Source: Psychroserpens sp. NJDZ02
Lineage (GTDB): Bacteria > Bacteroidota > Bacteroidia > Flavobacteriales > Flavobacteriaceae
Length of the DNA stretch: 64,000 nt
Reading direction: 5' to 3'
Assembly (NCBI RefSeq): GCF_004843725.1
Contig: NZ_CP039451.1
Coordinates: 804,501-868,500, forward strand
In this document: in pieces, positions 40,224 through 49,184 of the stretch
Position numbering within the stretch: the first letter of the stretch is position 1
How the letters are laid out: each line of letters opens with the position of its first letter
Notes under the pieces: generated by a model
Databases searched by the model: none
The model's input: only the letters and a program-made list of their open reading frames with translations
Told to the model about the DNA's origin: nothing
Translations under genes and position numbers: made by a program

Positions 40224-40310
40224 GAATTCTAAGGTCGTAAGTAGGCGCAAAGCCAAACTGATGCTGGCTAGCATATATCGAAGTGAAAGCGGAAGTTAGC
40301 TTTAGAATTC
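40224..40310. other. Candidate structured RNA or decayed repeat between operons
   Basis: GAATTCTAA (40224-40232) and TTAGAATTC (40302-40310) can pair over 9 bp and close a loop of about 70 nt with local stems, in sequence visibly less AT-rich than its flanks. It is 80-170 bp upstream of the speA start. It could be a 5' leader element of the polyamine operon. No known riboswitch class was recognised. Confidence 0.3.
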
Positions 40311-40507
40311 GGTCGCTTAATCTGTAAGCTGCTTTTGAATATGACTTCCTAATTTTCAAAAGCCCGAACATAGAAACAGAGTTCAAAGTGTTCAGCTATT
40401 ATACTGCAAATGAAATACTTTTTTTTCAATTAAAAACTTTTTTATTAAAAAAATAAAAAATATTTAATACACTGATAACAAACATAATTACAGCACTATA
40501 AAAACCA

Positions 40508-40543
40508 AAAACACCTCCGCAATAACTCTTACGGAGGTGTTTT
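40508..40543 (-). terminator. Terminator of the sigma/anti-sigma/beta-barrel operon
   Basis: Perfect 12-bp arms AAAACACCTCCG (40508-40519) and CGGAGGTGTTTT (40532-40543) have a 12-base loop and A-run flank, located 20 bp after the stop of the minus-strand gene ending at 40564. Confidence 0.85.
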
Positions 40544-40563
40544 AACTTAAAATACAATAATTA

Positions 40564-41613
40564 TCAATCCAAATCTACTCGTATACCTAAAGAGATGTTG
40601 TTTTGATCAAAAGTTTGATTTTTAAACAATGGCGCAATGTCATACTTTACATATAAGCTTAAGTCTCCAACTCCGATGTATCCACTAAGACCGTACGTAA
40701 ATGTGTTGGTATTAAAGCTTCTTTTAATCTTCTCCTTTACACGATCTCCGTTTTCTTGATAAGTTAATTTTTGTACTGCATTACCATTTACACCAAAATA
40801 ACCTCCCAATCCTACTTTAAACTTATTATCATTAAAATAACGGACGCGACCATCTTTATAGTCTTTTTTGTTCCATGGACCAAATTCAATATGCATCGGA
40901 ATAACTAAGCTAGTGGTTCTAAACTTAGCACGTTTTAAATCGCCATCAAAAGACTGTAATGTTGTTTGGTTACCGTCTTGAACAAAATACATCCCATCTT
41001 TTATATCTAATTTATTCCACTGTACAGAAAGTCCATATTTAAAGCGCAAAAAATTAGACTCTTTTAATACGCGAGTATTCCATAACCATCCAAGTTCCAC
41101 AAATCCAGAACCACCTAATTTATAAGGTGAATCACTTAAACTAACACCATCAATTATTGTATTATTAAAACCCATTGCAAAAAGCATTTGGTCATTTGTT
41201 CGTTTATCTTTTTTTGGAGGAGCTTTTCTTGTATGAATTCCTAAAAGCTCCCTATCGTCATCACCAATTTTCAACGAAAATACTGTTTTTCTTGTGTTTT
41301 CATCAAAAACTTGATTATTTCTATTGAAATATTCAACTCTATTTATGGCAATAGCTATTCTATTTTCAATATTTAATGCTCTTTTTTCCGCAGCTTCTTT
41401 TTTTAATTGTTCTGCTTCTTCAAAAGTAATCTCATCTTCTTCTAATTGATCATTGATTGTTTCAATTTCTAATTTCAAGGCATCACGCTCTTCCGTAGTA
41501 ATGGTTTCTTTTATGGATTCTATTCTTGGTATTGAATCCTTTACTTGTGCTTTAAGTTGACTTACGGCCAACAATAAAAACAAGTACACTAAATGTTTTG
41601 TAATGTTTTGCAT
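40564..41613 (-). CDS. Outer-membrane beta-barrel protein with coiled-coil N-terminus
   Basis: The 349-aa protein has a signal peptide (MQNITKHLVYLFLLLAVSQLKAQ). A charged coiled-coil follows (about residues 35-90: ALKLEIETINDQLEEDEITF...EAEQLKKEAAEKRAL), then a beta-barrel (about 120-349) with alternating strands such as FVELGWLWNTRVLKESNFLRFKYGL and a terminal GIRVDLD. It is the third gene of a sigma/anti-sigma operon, 31 bp after the anti-sigma gene, so it may be a target or the input of that regulation. Function is otherwise unknown. Confidence 0.75.
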   Translation of the reverse strand: MQNITKHLVYLFLLLAVSQLKAQVKDSIPRIESIKETITTEERDALKLEIETINDQLEEDEITFEEAEQLKKEAAEKRALNIENRIAIAINRVEYFNRNNQVFDENTRKTVFSLKIGDDDRELLGIHTRKAPPKKDKRTNDQMLFAMGFNNTIIDGVSLSDSPYKLGGSGFVELGWLWNTRVLKESNFLRFKYGLSVQWNKLDIKDGMYFVQDGNQTTLQSFDGDLKRAKFRTTSLVIPMHIEFGPWNKKDYKDGRVRYFNDNKFKVGLGGYFGVNGNAVQKLTYQENGDRVKEKIKRSFNTNTFTYGLSGYIGVGDLSLYVKYDIAPLFKNQTFDQNNISLGIRVDLD

Positions 41614-41644
41614 AACTGTTCGTTTTTTTTAATGATTAATTAAT

Positions 41645-42388
41645 TTAATTATCGCGCTCTACTACTGTCGTTCTTAAAGTTTCATAGCCTGATTTTACAG
41701 CATGAAACAATCTGTTTTTTAGAGACTTTTCTGATGTCATCTCTATCTCATCTAGTAACGAATTCGCGTCTATTTTCTCGGATTTATAACCCGTATTTGC
41801 TGCCTTGACTTTGGCATAGGCTTTATTTAAAAGCTGGTCTACCTCATTATTTATAATTTGATTATTTACTATTACTGTCTCCTCTAACTGAGATTCTTCA
41901 TTAACATTACTAACCACATTACTAGAGGCGGTATTTAAAGCAATAGCCTCATCTTCTATAACTACAGGTTTTAAATTCTCTGAAACTACATTTTTTGTAG
42001 CAGTTTTTTTTGCTGGTTGAGTAATAACAATGTTGTTATTTTGTTTTTGAGTTTGCTCTTGTGCCACTTTTACTGTATCGTCATTAGTGTCTTCTGTATT
42101 AACAATTATATCCGATTGTACCGTTTGTGTTTTACTTGGTATATGTATTTCATTTTTCACTTCTTCAACAACGCCATTAATATTATTTGACTGATTTTTA
42201 AAAACAAACACTGTCAAACAAACACCTACAAGTGTTGCAGCAATACTCAGCCACCATAATGACACTTTACGTTTATCTTGGCGTTGCTCTAATAGTGTGT
42301 CTAACTGACTCCAAGTTGTTTTACTTGGTGCAATTGTACGACGCTCTAAAGTATCTTTTAATTGCTTTTCAAATTTATTTGGTGCCAT
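41645..42388 (-). CDS. Probable anti-sigma factor, single-pass membrane protein
   Basis: The 247-aa protein has a cytoplasmic part (1-43), one helix (LWWLSIAATLVGVCLTVFVF, about 44-63) and a long periplasmic Gln/Asn/Thr/Val-rich part. Its start MAPNKFEKQLKDTLERRTIAPS resembles the sigma-binding segment of bacteroidete anti-sigma proteins. There is no zinc-binding motif. It overlaps the sigma-factor gene by 14 bp, and the barrel gene follows, which supports the role. Confidence 0.78.
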   Translation of the reverse strand: MAPNKFEKQLKDTLERRTIAPSKTTWSQLDTLLEQRQDKRKVSLWWLSIAATLVGVCLTVFVFKNQSNNINGVVEEVKNEIHIPSKTQTVQSDIIVNTEDTNDDTVKVAQEQTQKQNNNIVITQPAKKTATKNVVSENLKPVVIEDEAIALNTASSNVVSNVNEESQLEETVIVNNQIINNEVDQLLNKAYAKVKAANTGYKSEKIDANSLLDEIEMTSEKSLKNRLFHAVKSGYETLRTTVVERDN

Positions 42389-42935
42389 ATTCCTTGGTAT
42401 TAAGTATTCTAATATTATTCTGTAATAATTTTCGCGCTTTAAACAGTTGAGATTTAGATGTCCCTACACTTATATTTAAAAGCGTCGCAATCTCTGCATG
42501 TTTATAACCTTCTATGGCATACATAACAAACACCATTTTGTAACCTTCTGGCAAATCATCAACCAACTCTTGTAATTGTGCTACATCATATTGCTGAGAG
42601 CTTTCATCTTCGATTTCGAAATGTTGATAATCGTCCTCTACAAATTGAATTGTTTTTTTCTGTCTCAAAAACGAAATAGACTCTCTAACCATAATGCGTC
42701 TAACCCAACCTTCAAAACTACCGTCCCCTCTAAAACTTTTTAAATTTGTAAAGACTTTCAAAAACCCATTAAGCATTACTTCTTCTGCATGTTGTAAATC
42801 TTTCACATAATAACGACAGACACTTAACATTTTAGGTGCATGCATTTCAAACAATACGTGTTGGGCTTCACGATTATTTTTAGCTGCTTTTTTTATAAGC
42901 TTGGCTTCGTTATTAAATAAGGTTACGACTTTCAC
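42375..42935 (-). CDS. ECF-type RNA polymerase sigma factor
   Basis: The 186-aa protein has region 2 (about residues 25-90: VLFEMHAPKMLSVCRYYVKDLQHAEEVMLNGFLKVFTNLKSF) and region 4 (about 125-180: LPEGYKMVFVMYAIEGYKHAEIATLLNISVGTSKSQLFKARKLL). This is an extracytoplasmic-function sigma factor; its membrane regulator is encoded next. The start codon is GTG (42935), supported by the conserved MKVVTLFNNEAK-type opening; no ATG lies upstream in frame. It is the first gene of the three-gene unit. Confidence 0.92.
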   Translation of the reverse strand: MKVVTLFNNEAKLIKKAAKNNREAQHVLFEMHAPKMLSVCRYYVKDLQHAEEVMLNGFLKVFTNLKSFRGDGSFEGWVRRIMVRESISFLRQKKTIQFVEDDYQHFEIEDESSQQYDVAQLQELVDDLPEGYKMVFVMYAIEGYKHAEIATLLNISVGTSKSQLFKARKLLQNNIRILNTKEYGTK

Positions 42936-43367
42936 AAAAAGTATTATTTAGTTAGCGCTTCTATTTATAAAGACGCAAAAGTTATACAAAAGGTTGCCTC
43001 AATAAGAAAAAATAAAAAGTAAATGAATAAAGCACAGCTAATAACACTTGTAGCAATGTCATTAAAACCCATTATAACACCCGTAAACAAAGAGATACAC
43101 TGCTTACCTAAGTATAAATGAATTTATAAAAAAATAACAAAACTATATGTAAATAAAAGAATCAAACATACTAAGGAGAGGTAAACACTTCGAATAAAGT
43201 ATTAATTTCACCACACAAAACGATCTTAATTATTCAATATTAGACATTAAAATTATAGCAATAAGATGAGTAACGACAAAATCAGCATGACTTTAAGATA
43301 ACTACTATAAAGTCCTTGTATTAACTAAGTGAATAAGTAACTCAAGGACTGTACAAGTCTATTCTAT
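42936..43367. other. Gene-free region between the sigma operon and the T9SS operon
   Basis: About 430 bp of AT-rich sequence carries no convincing frame. It should contain the sigma-operon promoter at its left end; no TAnnTTTG box was confirmed. Downstream of the T9SS operon it holds the hairpin listed at 43311-43350. Nothing else stands out. Confidence 0.5.
43311..43350 (-). terminator. Hairpin downstream of the T9SS operon
   Basis: AGTCCTTG (43311-43318) pairs with CAAGGACT (43343-43350) around a loop with inner complementarity (TTAACT/AGTAACT), 18 bp after the PorE-like gene stop. The U-tract is short, so this is a moderate terminator candidate. Confidence 0.45.
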
Positions 43368-45419
43368 TTAATACTTAACAATTTCAAACTCACTTCGTCT
43401 ATTCAATTGATGCTCGTCTTCCGTACAGTCTAACATTGGACATGGCACTATTGGAGATAGCTCTCCAAAACCTTCAAACATTAAGCGTCGTGCATTGATA
43501 TAACTCACTAACGCTAAATAATTTCTAGTAGATTCCGCGCGTCTCTCCGACAAAATCTGATTATATCTTACAGTTCCACGACTATCTGTATGGGCACTTA
43601 TTTTTAAATGAATATTTGGATAACGCTCTAATTTAGAAGCTAATTCATCTAAAACCAATTTTGATTCAGAAGTAATACTCCACATACCAAAGTCAAAATA
43701 TATTGGTTTCAATTGAAAGAATAATTTACCATCTTTTTCAACAATTGGAGGTCCTTCTAGATCGGTTAACATTTCAAAACGCTTAGGGTCTTCACTTTTA
43801 AGTTTTTTGTCAATTTTCTTCTCTACAATAACAGCTTCAATAGGATCTATTGGCTGCACAACCACAGGAGCTACAACGATAGGTTCTGGTGGTGGTATTT
43901 GTTTTAAATACAAGACATGCTTTTGGTCTTCTTTTTCTTTTGTAATTACTGCAATACTATCTGAGTAATACCCTTCACTACCTGCTTGAAATTGATACTT
44001 ACCAACTAACAAATTACTATTAAAAATTGCTGAATCGCCTAAAGTATTTGAATAAATTTGATTTTCTTTTTTATCTAACAACACAACTTTAGCATTAGGT
44101 ATATATGCTTTAGTTTCAAAATCTCTAACTTCAAAAGAATTATTATATTCTCTAATAAAAATTTCTCCAACTTGTTTAAACTGAAAAATATTATCATCTA
44201 ATTTATTACGATTAGAAGCAAAAAAACCTTCACTTTCATTGTAATAATTAAGATTGAAGTCATCATATTGCGAATTAATAGGCGCTCCTAAATTAACCGG
44301 TACTGTAAATTCGCCATCACTATTTTCAGAAACAAAATTATCTAGAAATCCTAAACCCACATGTCCGTTTGATGCAAAAAACAAATTCCCTTTTTCAGAA
44401 ATAAATGGAAAATGCTCTCTATTCTCAGTATTAATAACATTACCTAAATTTATAGGATCACTAGTTGTGTCATCTACGTTTAAGATAACATAATACAAAT
44501 CAAAGCTTCCAAAACCACCTTTAATATCGGAAGAAAAATAAAGACGCTTACCGTCAGGACTTAAAGCAGGATGTTGAAATGAAAAACCGTTTATATTAAA
44601 TGGCAACTTCTCTAATTTTTGCCACTTACCCTCCACTTTTATCGTTTTATAAATATGGATATTGTTGTTATTATCATCACTAAATTCTTTTTTACCATCT
44701 GCAGTATTACTTCGTGACACATACAACGTATTACCATCGTTACTAAAACAAAAATTACCCTCGTGTAATTTAGAATTTATAGTTTTTGTTATAGCATTAG
44801 CCAATCCTAATGTATCGTTTTTATCATTGACTTTGGTGACGTAAATATCTAAAAACGGTTTATGAGTCCATTTATAAGTTTTTGATAACAGTCGCTTCGT
44901 CGATCTATCTGAAACAAAATAAACACTATCCCTTAACCGTACTGCTCCAAAATCTGAAGCATCAGAGTTAAACTGTGTTTTCTCAACAGTATAGTCCGGT
45001 GTCTTTAATTTAAAGGCCTCTATAGTATCTATTAACTCTACTTTATCAATACTTACAGATTCATTTTCTTTGTATAATCTTAAATAATCTAACGCTGTTT
45101 CATAATCTCCTAAAGCAGATAAGACTTGATATAATTTAAAATTAAACTGATTATTATAACTTTTGTCTTTCTCTCCAAACTGCCCTTTTACAAGTTGCCT
45201 TAAATAAATCGACGCTTTCTTATACTGAAAAGTATTGTAGTATGCAGTCGCTGCGTTCTGTAATGCCTTTTTATGACGCTCTTTACCTAATTCTGCTTCG
45301 TAATACTTTGCTGCATTTAAATAATCTCCTTTTTCAAAAAACCGATCTGCTCTTGTTTTTTGAGCTAAACTTACTTGAAAAACCAATAGAGCTATAATAA
45401 CACTTAATCTTTTTATCAT
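43368..45419 (-). CDS. PorE-like OmpA protein (TPR, PD40 propeller, OmpA_C)
   Basis: The 683-aa protein has a signal peptide (MIKRLSVIIALLVFQVSLAQ) and TPR-like repeats (about 25-135). A PD40/WD40-type propeller follows (about 150-400: LRDSVYFVSDRSTKR, LSPDGKRLYFSSDIKGGFG). A carboxypeptidase-regulatory-like domain lies at about 430-500, and an OmpA C-terminal peptidoglycan-binding domain at about 575-683 (LKISAHTDSRGTVRYNQILS). This order matches Porphyromonas PorE, a T9SS component. The signal has no lipobox, unlike P. gingivalis PorE. It follows the PorP/SprF gene by one base. Confidence 0.88.
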   Translation of the reverse strand: MIKRLSVIIALLVFQVSLAQKTRADRFFEKGDYLNAAKYYEAELGKERHKKALQNAATAYYNTFQYKKASIYLRQLVKGQFGEKDKSYNNQFNFKLYQVLSALGDYETALDYLRLYKENESVSIDKVELIDTIEAFKLKTPDYTVEKTQFNSDASDFGAVRLRDSVYFVSDRSTKRLLSKTYKWTHKPFLDIYVTKVNDKNDTLGLANAITKTINSKLHEGNFCFSNDGNTLYVSRSNTADGKKEFSDDNNNNIHIYKTIKVEGKWQKLEKLPFNINGFSFQHPALSPDGKRLYFSSDIKGGFGSFDLYYVILNVDDTTSDPINLGNVINTENREHFPFISEKGNLFFASNGHVGLGFLDNFVSENSDGEFTVPVNLGAPINSQYDDFNLNYYNESEGFFASNRNKLDDNIFQFKQVGEIFIREYNNSFEVRDFETKAYIPNAKVVLLDKKENQIYSNTLGDSAIFNSNLLVGKYQFQAGSEGYYSDSIAVITKEKEDQKHVLYLKQIPPPEPIVVAPVVVQPIDPIEAVIVEKKIDKKLKSEDPKRFEMLTDLEGPPIVEKDGKLFFQLKPIYFDFGMWSITSESKLVLDELASKLERYPNIHLKISAHTDSRGTVRYNQILSERRAESTRNYLALVSYINARRLMFEGFGELSPIVPCPMLDCTEDEHQLNRRSEFEIVKY

Positions 45420-45420
45420 T

Positions 45421-46332
45421 TTAGTAAAATCTTGGAGATGAATACTTTTTACTTAATCCTAGTAAATCAAATCTGTACAACAAAAGAAACTCATGACTTC
45501 CACTATTAAAATCATTAAGTTTACTTGTATTGAAATCATAGGCATACCCTATTTTTAAATTGGAAGAAATATTAAACCCTGCTAAACCAGCAATAGCATC
45601 TTGATATCTGTAAGAGACTCCAAGTTCAAATTTCTCATTATATAACGCGTTAACCGACAAATCAAAAGTTAGTGGCGCTCCTCCCGTATATTTCACAACA
45701 GTTGACGGCTTCAATTTTAAATTATCTGCGACATCAAAAACATAACCCCCAATTAAAAAAACATGAGGTTTGTTAGTGTACGTCGTCTCATCTTCAATAT
45801 CTAAACTCGCTGGAATTAAATTTGGCGAAGACACCCCTGCATAGTAATCATCATTAAACAAAAACACACCTGCTCCAATATTCAACAACGTTTTATTGTT
45901 ATTACCAAAGGCAGCATCTCCAGCAACGTTACTTCCGATTGCACTAATATTAATATGCTCAAATCCTGCTTTTAAACCAAAAGAAAGGTTTAATCCATCA
46001 TTAAGACTAACCTTATAAGCCGCATCAATATTAAATAGGTTTTCACTTAAATTAACATTATCACCAATGTTATCATTTAAATAATTCACACTTAACTCTA
46101 TTCTATCGTTTAAAGGTATGTTTGCAAAAGCATTAACTGTTCTTGGTGCGCCATCAATCCCCACCCATTGCGTCCTATATAAACTACCAACCTGAATAAC
46201 ACCAGGTTCGTTTAGCATATAAGCTGGATTAACGATACTCATGTTATACATATATTGTGTATACTGAGGTTCTTGTTGTGCATATGTAGACCAACTACAT
46301 AGAATCAAAAGTATTAGTAATTTTTGTCTCAT
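45421..46332 (-). CDS. PorP/SprF-family type IX secretion outer-membrane protein
   Basis: The 303-aa protein has a signal peptide (MRQKLLILLILCSWSTYAQ) and the family opening EPQYTQYMYNMSIVNPAYML, followed by barrel strands and an aromatic C-terminus (GHEFLLLYRFDLLGLSKKY...RFY). PorP/SprF proteins associate with T9SS and, in Flavobacterium, help deliver the adhesin SprB. Copies lying directly downstream of a type B sorting-domain protein are thought to serve that partner. Here it is 7 bp after such a gene and 1 bp before the PorE-like gene. Confidence 0.93.
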   Translation of the reverse strand: MRQKLLILLILCSWSTYAQQEPQYTQYMYNMSIVNPAYMLNEPGVIQVGSLYRTQWVGIDGAPRTVNAFANIPLNDRIELSVNYLNDNIGDNVNLSENLFNIDAAYKVSLNDGLNLSFGLKAGFEHINISAIGSNVAGDAAFGNNNKTLLNIGAGVFLFNDDYYAGVSSPNLIPASLDIEDETTYTNKPHVFLIGGYVFDVADNLKLKPSTVVKYTGGAPLTFDLSVNALYNEKFELGVSYRYQDAIAGLAGFNISSNLKIGYAYDFNTSKLNDFNSGSHEFLLLYRFDLLGLSKKYSSPRFY

Positions 46333-46339
46333 TCTAAAA

Positions 46340-49078
46340 TTATCTACTTAAATAAAAATCACCTTGAAAAGGATCTGTCATGCCATCTTTTGGATCAAAA
46401 ACATAAAAATACACCCCTGAAGGCAGTGTTTTTCCAATACCAACATTTGATTCTCCATCAAACAAAGGAGTATTTTGATTTCCTTTATAAACAATAGTAC
46501 CATACCTATTAAAAATATCAATTTCGAAATTAGGAAAGGTCGCTGGTAGACTGCACAAATCAAACTGATCATTTTGCCCGTCTCCGTTTGCAGATACACC
46601 ATCACTGATACAATCCTCACAATCTGGATTCCCGTAAGGCAATAACGTGACTGTCATAGCTACTCGAAAAGATTCACAACCATTACCATCTGTTGCTGTA
46701 ACAAAATAATCAGCACCATCCACCAATATTGTATCCGCATCTAATGGATCCGTATCTGTTGCATTATCATACCAATTAAAATCTTGTCCGTTATTGGCTA
46801 TCAAATGACTTACAGACGCTCCATCTGTTGCACAAAATGTTTGATTTTCAGTAATAGGTGCTTCCACTTCAATTACCGAAATAGAAATAATTATACTTGA
46901 TAAATCACACGGTGGATTACCTTGTATTTGATATCTAAAATCATATATACCTTCACTTAATTGCGATACCTCAAGGACACTACCTGTCAGAGCTCCTGTC
47001 ACACCAATATCGAAAAAATCCCCACTAGTATCCGCTGTAGCATCTAAATAATCAAATAAATCAATTTGTAATTCAGTTTGACATACAGTATACAACCCAC
47101 CTTCTCCAAGTATTGGGCTTTGAAATAAAGTGACTGTAACTATAGACTCACTTCCTGGACATAAAACTATATTTTCTGTATTTGTATTATCAGGCAAACT
47201 ATAAGTGTATACACCTCCTTCAGACAGTGCTGGATCAAAAATTGCTTCATGACCAGTCGTTGCATACCCATTAGGTCCTGTCCAAGTCCCTGTAGTACTT
47301 GGGGTACCACCTAAATTATCAAACAAATTAAATATCTCATCGGTATCACAGACTTCAACGACACCATCTTCACCTGGATCATAGGCTTCAAAAACAGTAA
47401 ACGATAGATTTGCTCTATCTAAACACCCCTCCTCCGTAAGCGTAGAATACACATAATTAAATGTCTGACTGCCATCAATATCGGGTAAAGTAATAGGATT
47501 TACTACTACTGCTCCTGTATTGTCTAACCAGCGACCTGCATCACCTTGATAAATTGGGTCTTCAATACCATTAGTCGTTAATAAAGTAAATAAATCTAAA
47601 GGAGAAGCACCTATAGGATCTGTTTCACAAAATTCTAAATCAATAGTGTCTTCCCCTGCATAATAAGTTGGATGAATAATAAGCGTCACCTCTGCGCTAC
47701 GATTTGCGCATGGACTACCTAAACATGTCGAATCCGAAGAAACGCTATAACTAAACACATAAGTTCCTACATCATCATTAGTAATTCCTGCTATATCTAT
47801 AAGTCCTTCTGTTGTTAAAATCTGGTGATCGTATAAAATAATTTCACCATTTTCCTGAATATTTAAATCTGAAGGCCCAGAAACCAAAGTCCACTCTGTA
47901 TAAATAGAATTAGGGTATTCGTACAGTATTCCATTCTCTGTTGTAAAGAGTAATTGATCATATAAACTTATTGAATATGGACGAAAATCGTCAGTACAGA
48001 TTTCCAGAGGAGGATCTTCTTGTTCGAAAAATCGTATGGTTTCGAAGAATGAAAAAGATATCCCTGTTGTCTTATCAGAACAATTAGTTAATGAAGATCG
48101 TGCTTCAACCGTATAATTAAAAGTAAAAGTCTCACAAGCGAACATTGGATTTGACGCCTTTAAAAAATCATAAATCTCTCTTATATTGACGATAGCATCC
48201 AAAGGATTGGAAATTTGACCGGTTGGATCATTATTTGCAGACCAAAGCCCTTCCACATCTTCTCCGCTCAAATACTGATCATCAGTTAAATTAATATCAT
48301 TATCCCAAAGTCCCGCTAATATATCATCTTCACAAATAAAATAGTTTGTTGCATTACCCGAAAAAACATCTCTAATAACTTCTACTTTAATATTTGAAAC
48401 CGAAGTTGGGCTACATGGAGTAATACCTGGCACGGTATAAGTAAATTCAAAAACATCAAACTCTATCAAATTACCAAAAGGCACATAGGGTATAGTAGCA
48501 TTAAAACTACTTGGTGTTGGTCCGAATCCTAAAAAATTTGAAGGATCCCCTAAGTTACCTACAAATTCCCAAATACCATTTTTATGAGGAGAAGGTTGTG
48601 ACTCAAAGACCTGAAATAAATCAAAAGTTGATAATATACTCTCACAAATTGTAATATTAGCGTCATTAACACCTTGTGGAGGTAAGGGATTACCTTCAAA
48701 AGGTCCTAAAACTAAATTAACAGTAGCTATAATACCATCTGCACAAGCAGAACTAGTATCAATTAATTGAAACTGATAATCTGTTATTGCTACTGAAGAG
48801 TCATCTAAATCCCATAAGAATAAATCACCAGTAGCTGGATCTAACGCAAAATTAAAATCAGGATCAAACCAAGTACTGGTAGCAGCTGAAACAGCACCTC
48901 CTGTAACACTATTGTATTGCTCATACAAATTTATTATTCCATCTGGAATCCCATCATTATTATTATCAATAGTTGTCATATCACAAATAACGACAGTCTC
49001 CTGCTCATTACATTGTGCATTTATTTTTGAAGTATAACAGATTAGAATTACTAAAACGAGGTAGGTAATCTTTTTCAA
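46340..49078 (-). CDS. T9SS type B (gliding-motility C-terminal) surface adhesin
   Basis: The 912-aa protein opens MKKITYLVLVILICYTSKINAQC, a signal peptide, from a TTG at 49078; no ATG lies nearby in frame, so the TTG start is likely. The body consists of repeated Cys-containing Ig-like strings (EICTDDF, EFCETDPIG, EVCDTDEIF, TVCQTEL). The C-terminus (about 820-912: CISDGVSANGDGQNDQFDLC, FEIDIFNRYGTIVYKGNQN, LPSGVYFYVFDPKDG) is the type B sorting domain recognised by T9SS. It is the first gene of a unit with PorP/SprF and PorE-like genes and resembles SprB-type adhesins. Confidence 0.92.
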   Translation of the reverse strand: MKKITYLVLVILICYTSKINAQCNEQETVVICDMTTIDNNNDGIPDGIINLYEQYNSVTGGAVSAATSTWFDPDFNFALDPATGDLFLWDLDDSSVAITDYQFQLIDTSSACADGIIATVNLVLGPFEGNPLPPQGVNDANITICESILSTFDLFQVFESQPSPHKNGIWEFVGNLGDPSNFLGFGPTPSSFNATIPYVPFGNLIEFDVFEFTYTVPGITPCSPTSVSNIKVEVIRDVFSGNATNYFICEDDILAGLWDNDINLTDDQYLSGEDVEGLWSANNDPTGQISNPLDAIVNIREIYDFLKASNPMFACETFTFNYTVEARSSLTNCSDKTTGISFSFFETIRFFEQEDPPLEICTDDFRPYSISLYDQLLFTTENGILYEYPNSIYTEWTLVSGPSDLNIQENGEIILYDHQILTTEGLIDIAGITNDDVGTYVFSYSVSSDSTCLGSPCANRSAEVTLIIHPTYYAGEDTIDLEFCETDPIGASPLDLFTLLTTNGIEDPIYQGDAGRWLDNTGAVVVNPITLPDIDGSQTFNYVYSTLTEEGCLDRANLSFTVFEAYDPGEDGVVEVCDTDEIFNLFDNLGGTPSTTGTWTGPNGYATTGHEAIFDPALSEGGVYTYSLPDNTNTENIVLCPGSESIVTVTLFQSPILGEGGLYTVCQTELQIDLFDYLDATADTSGDFFDIGVTGALTGSVLEVSQLSEGIYDFRYQIQGNPPCDLSSIIISISVIEVEAPITENQTFCATDGASVSHLIANNGQDFNWYDNATDTDPLDADTILVDGADYFVTATDGNGCESFRVAMTVTLLPYGNPDCEDCISDGVSANGDGQNDQFDLCSLPATFPNFEIDIFNRYGTIVYKGNQNTPLFDGESNVGIGKTLPSGVYFYVFDPKDGMTDPFQGDFYLSR

Positions 49079-49184
49079 TACGCTTTAAATTTAGATTTGG
49101 CGCAAGTTAAATAATACAAATTATAAAACACACAAAAACATCTAATTAATTGATATAACAGGAATTATACGAAGCGTTTAAGAC

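Larger units (their letters stand above)
40142..40563. other. Gene-free region with a structured, less AT-rich segment
   Basis: No coding frame is convincing. The region 40224-40310 is bordered by GAATTCTAA and TTAGAATTC and contains higher-GC sequence with GCTGGCTAGC-type dyads. It may be a structured RNA leader or a decayed repeat, and is listed separately. The terminator of the beta-barrel gene lies at 40508-40543. The speA promoter should lie in the left part, but no clear box was found. Confidence 0.45.

Noticed and set aside
40142..40563. tRNA or known riboswitch in the GC-richer gap
   Set aside because: No acceptor/anticodon arms or recognisable riboswitch core was found; only a loose paired border is visible.
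46378..46620. Overlapping minus-strand frame within the T9SS adhesin gene
   Set aside because: It is an alternative frame of the sorting domain region and has no family features.
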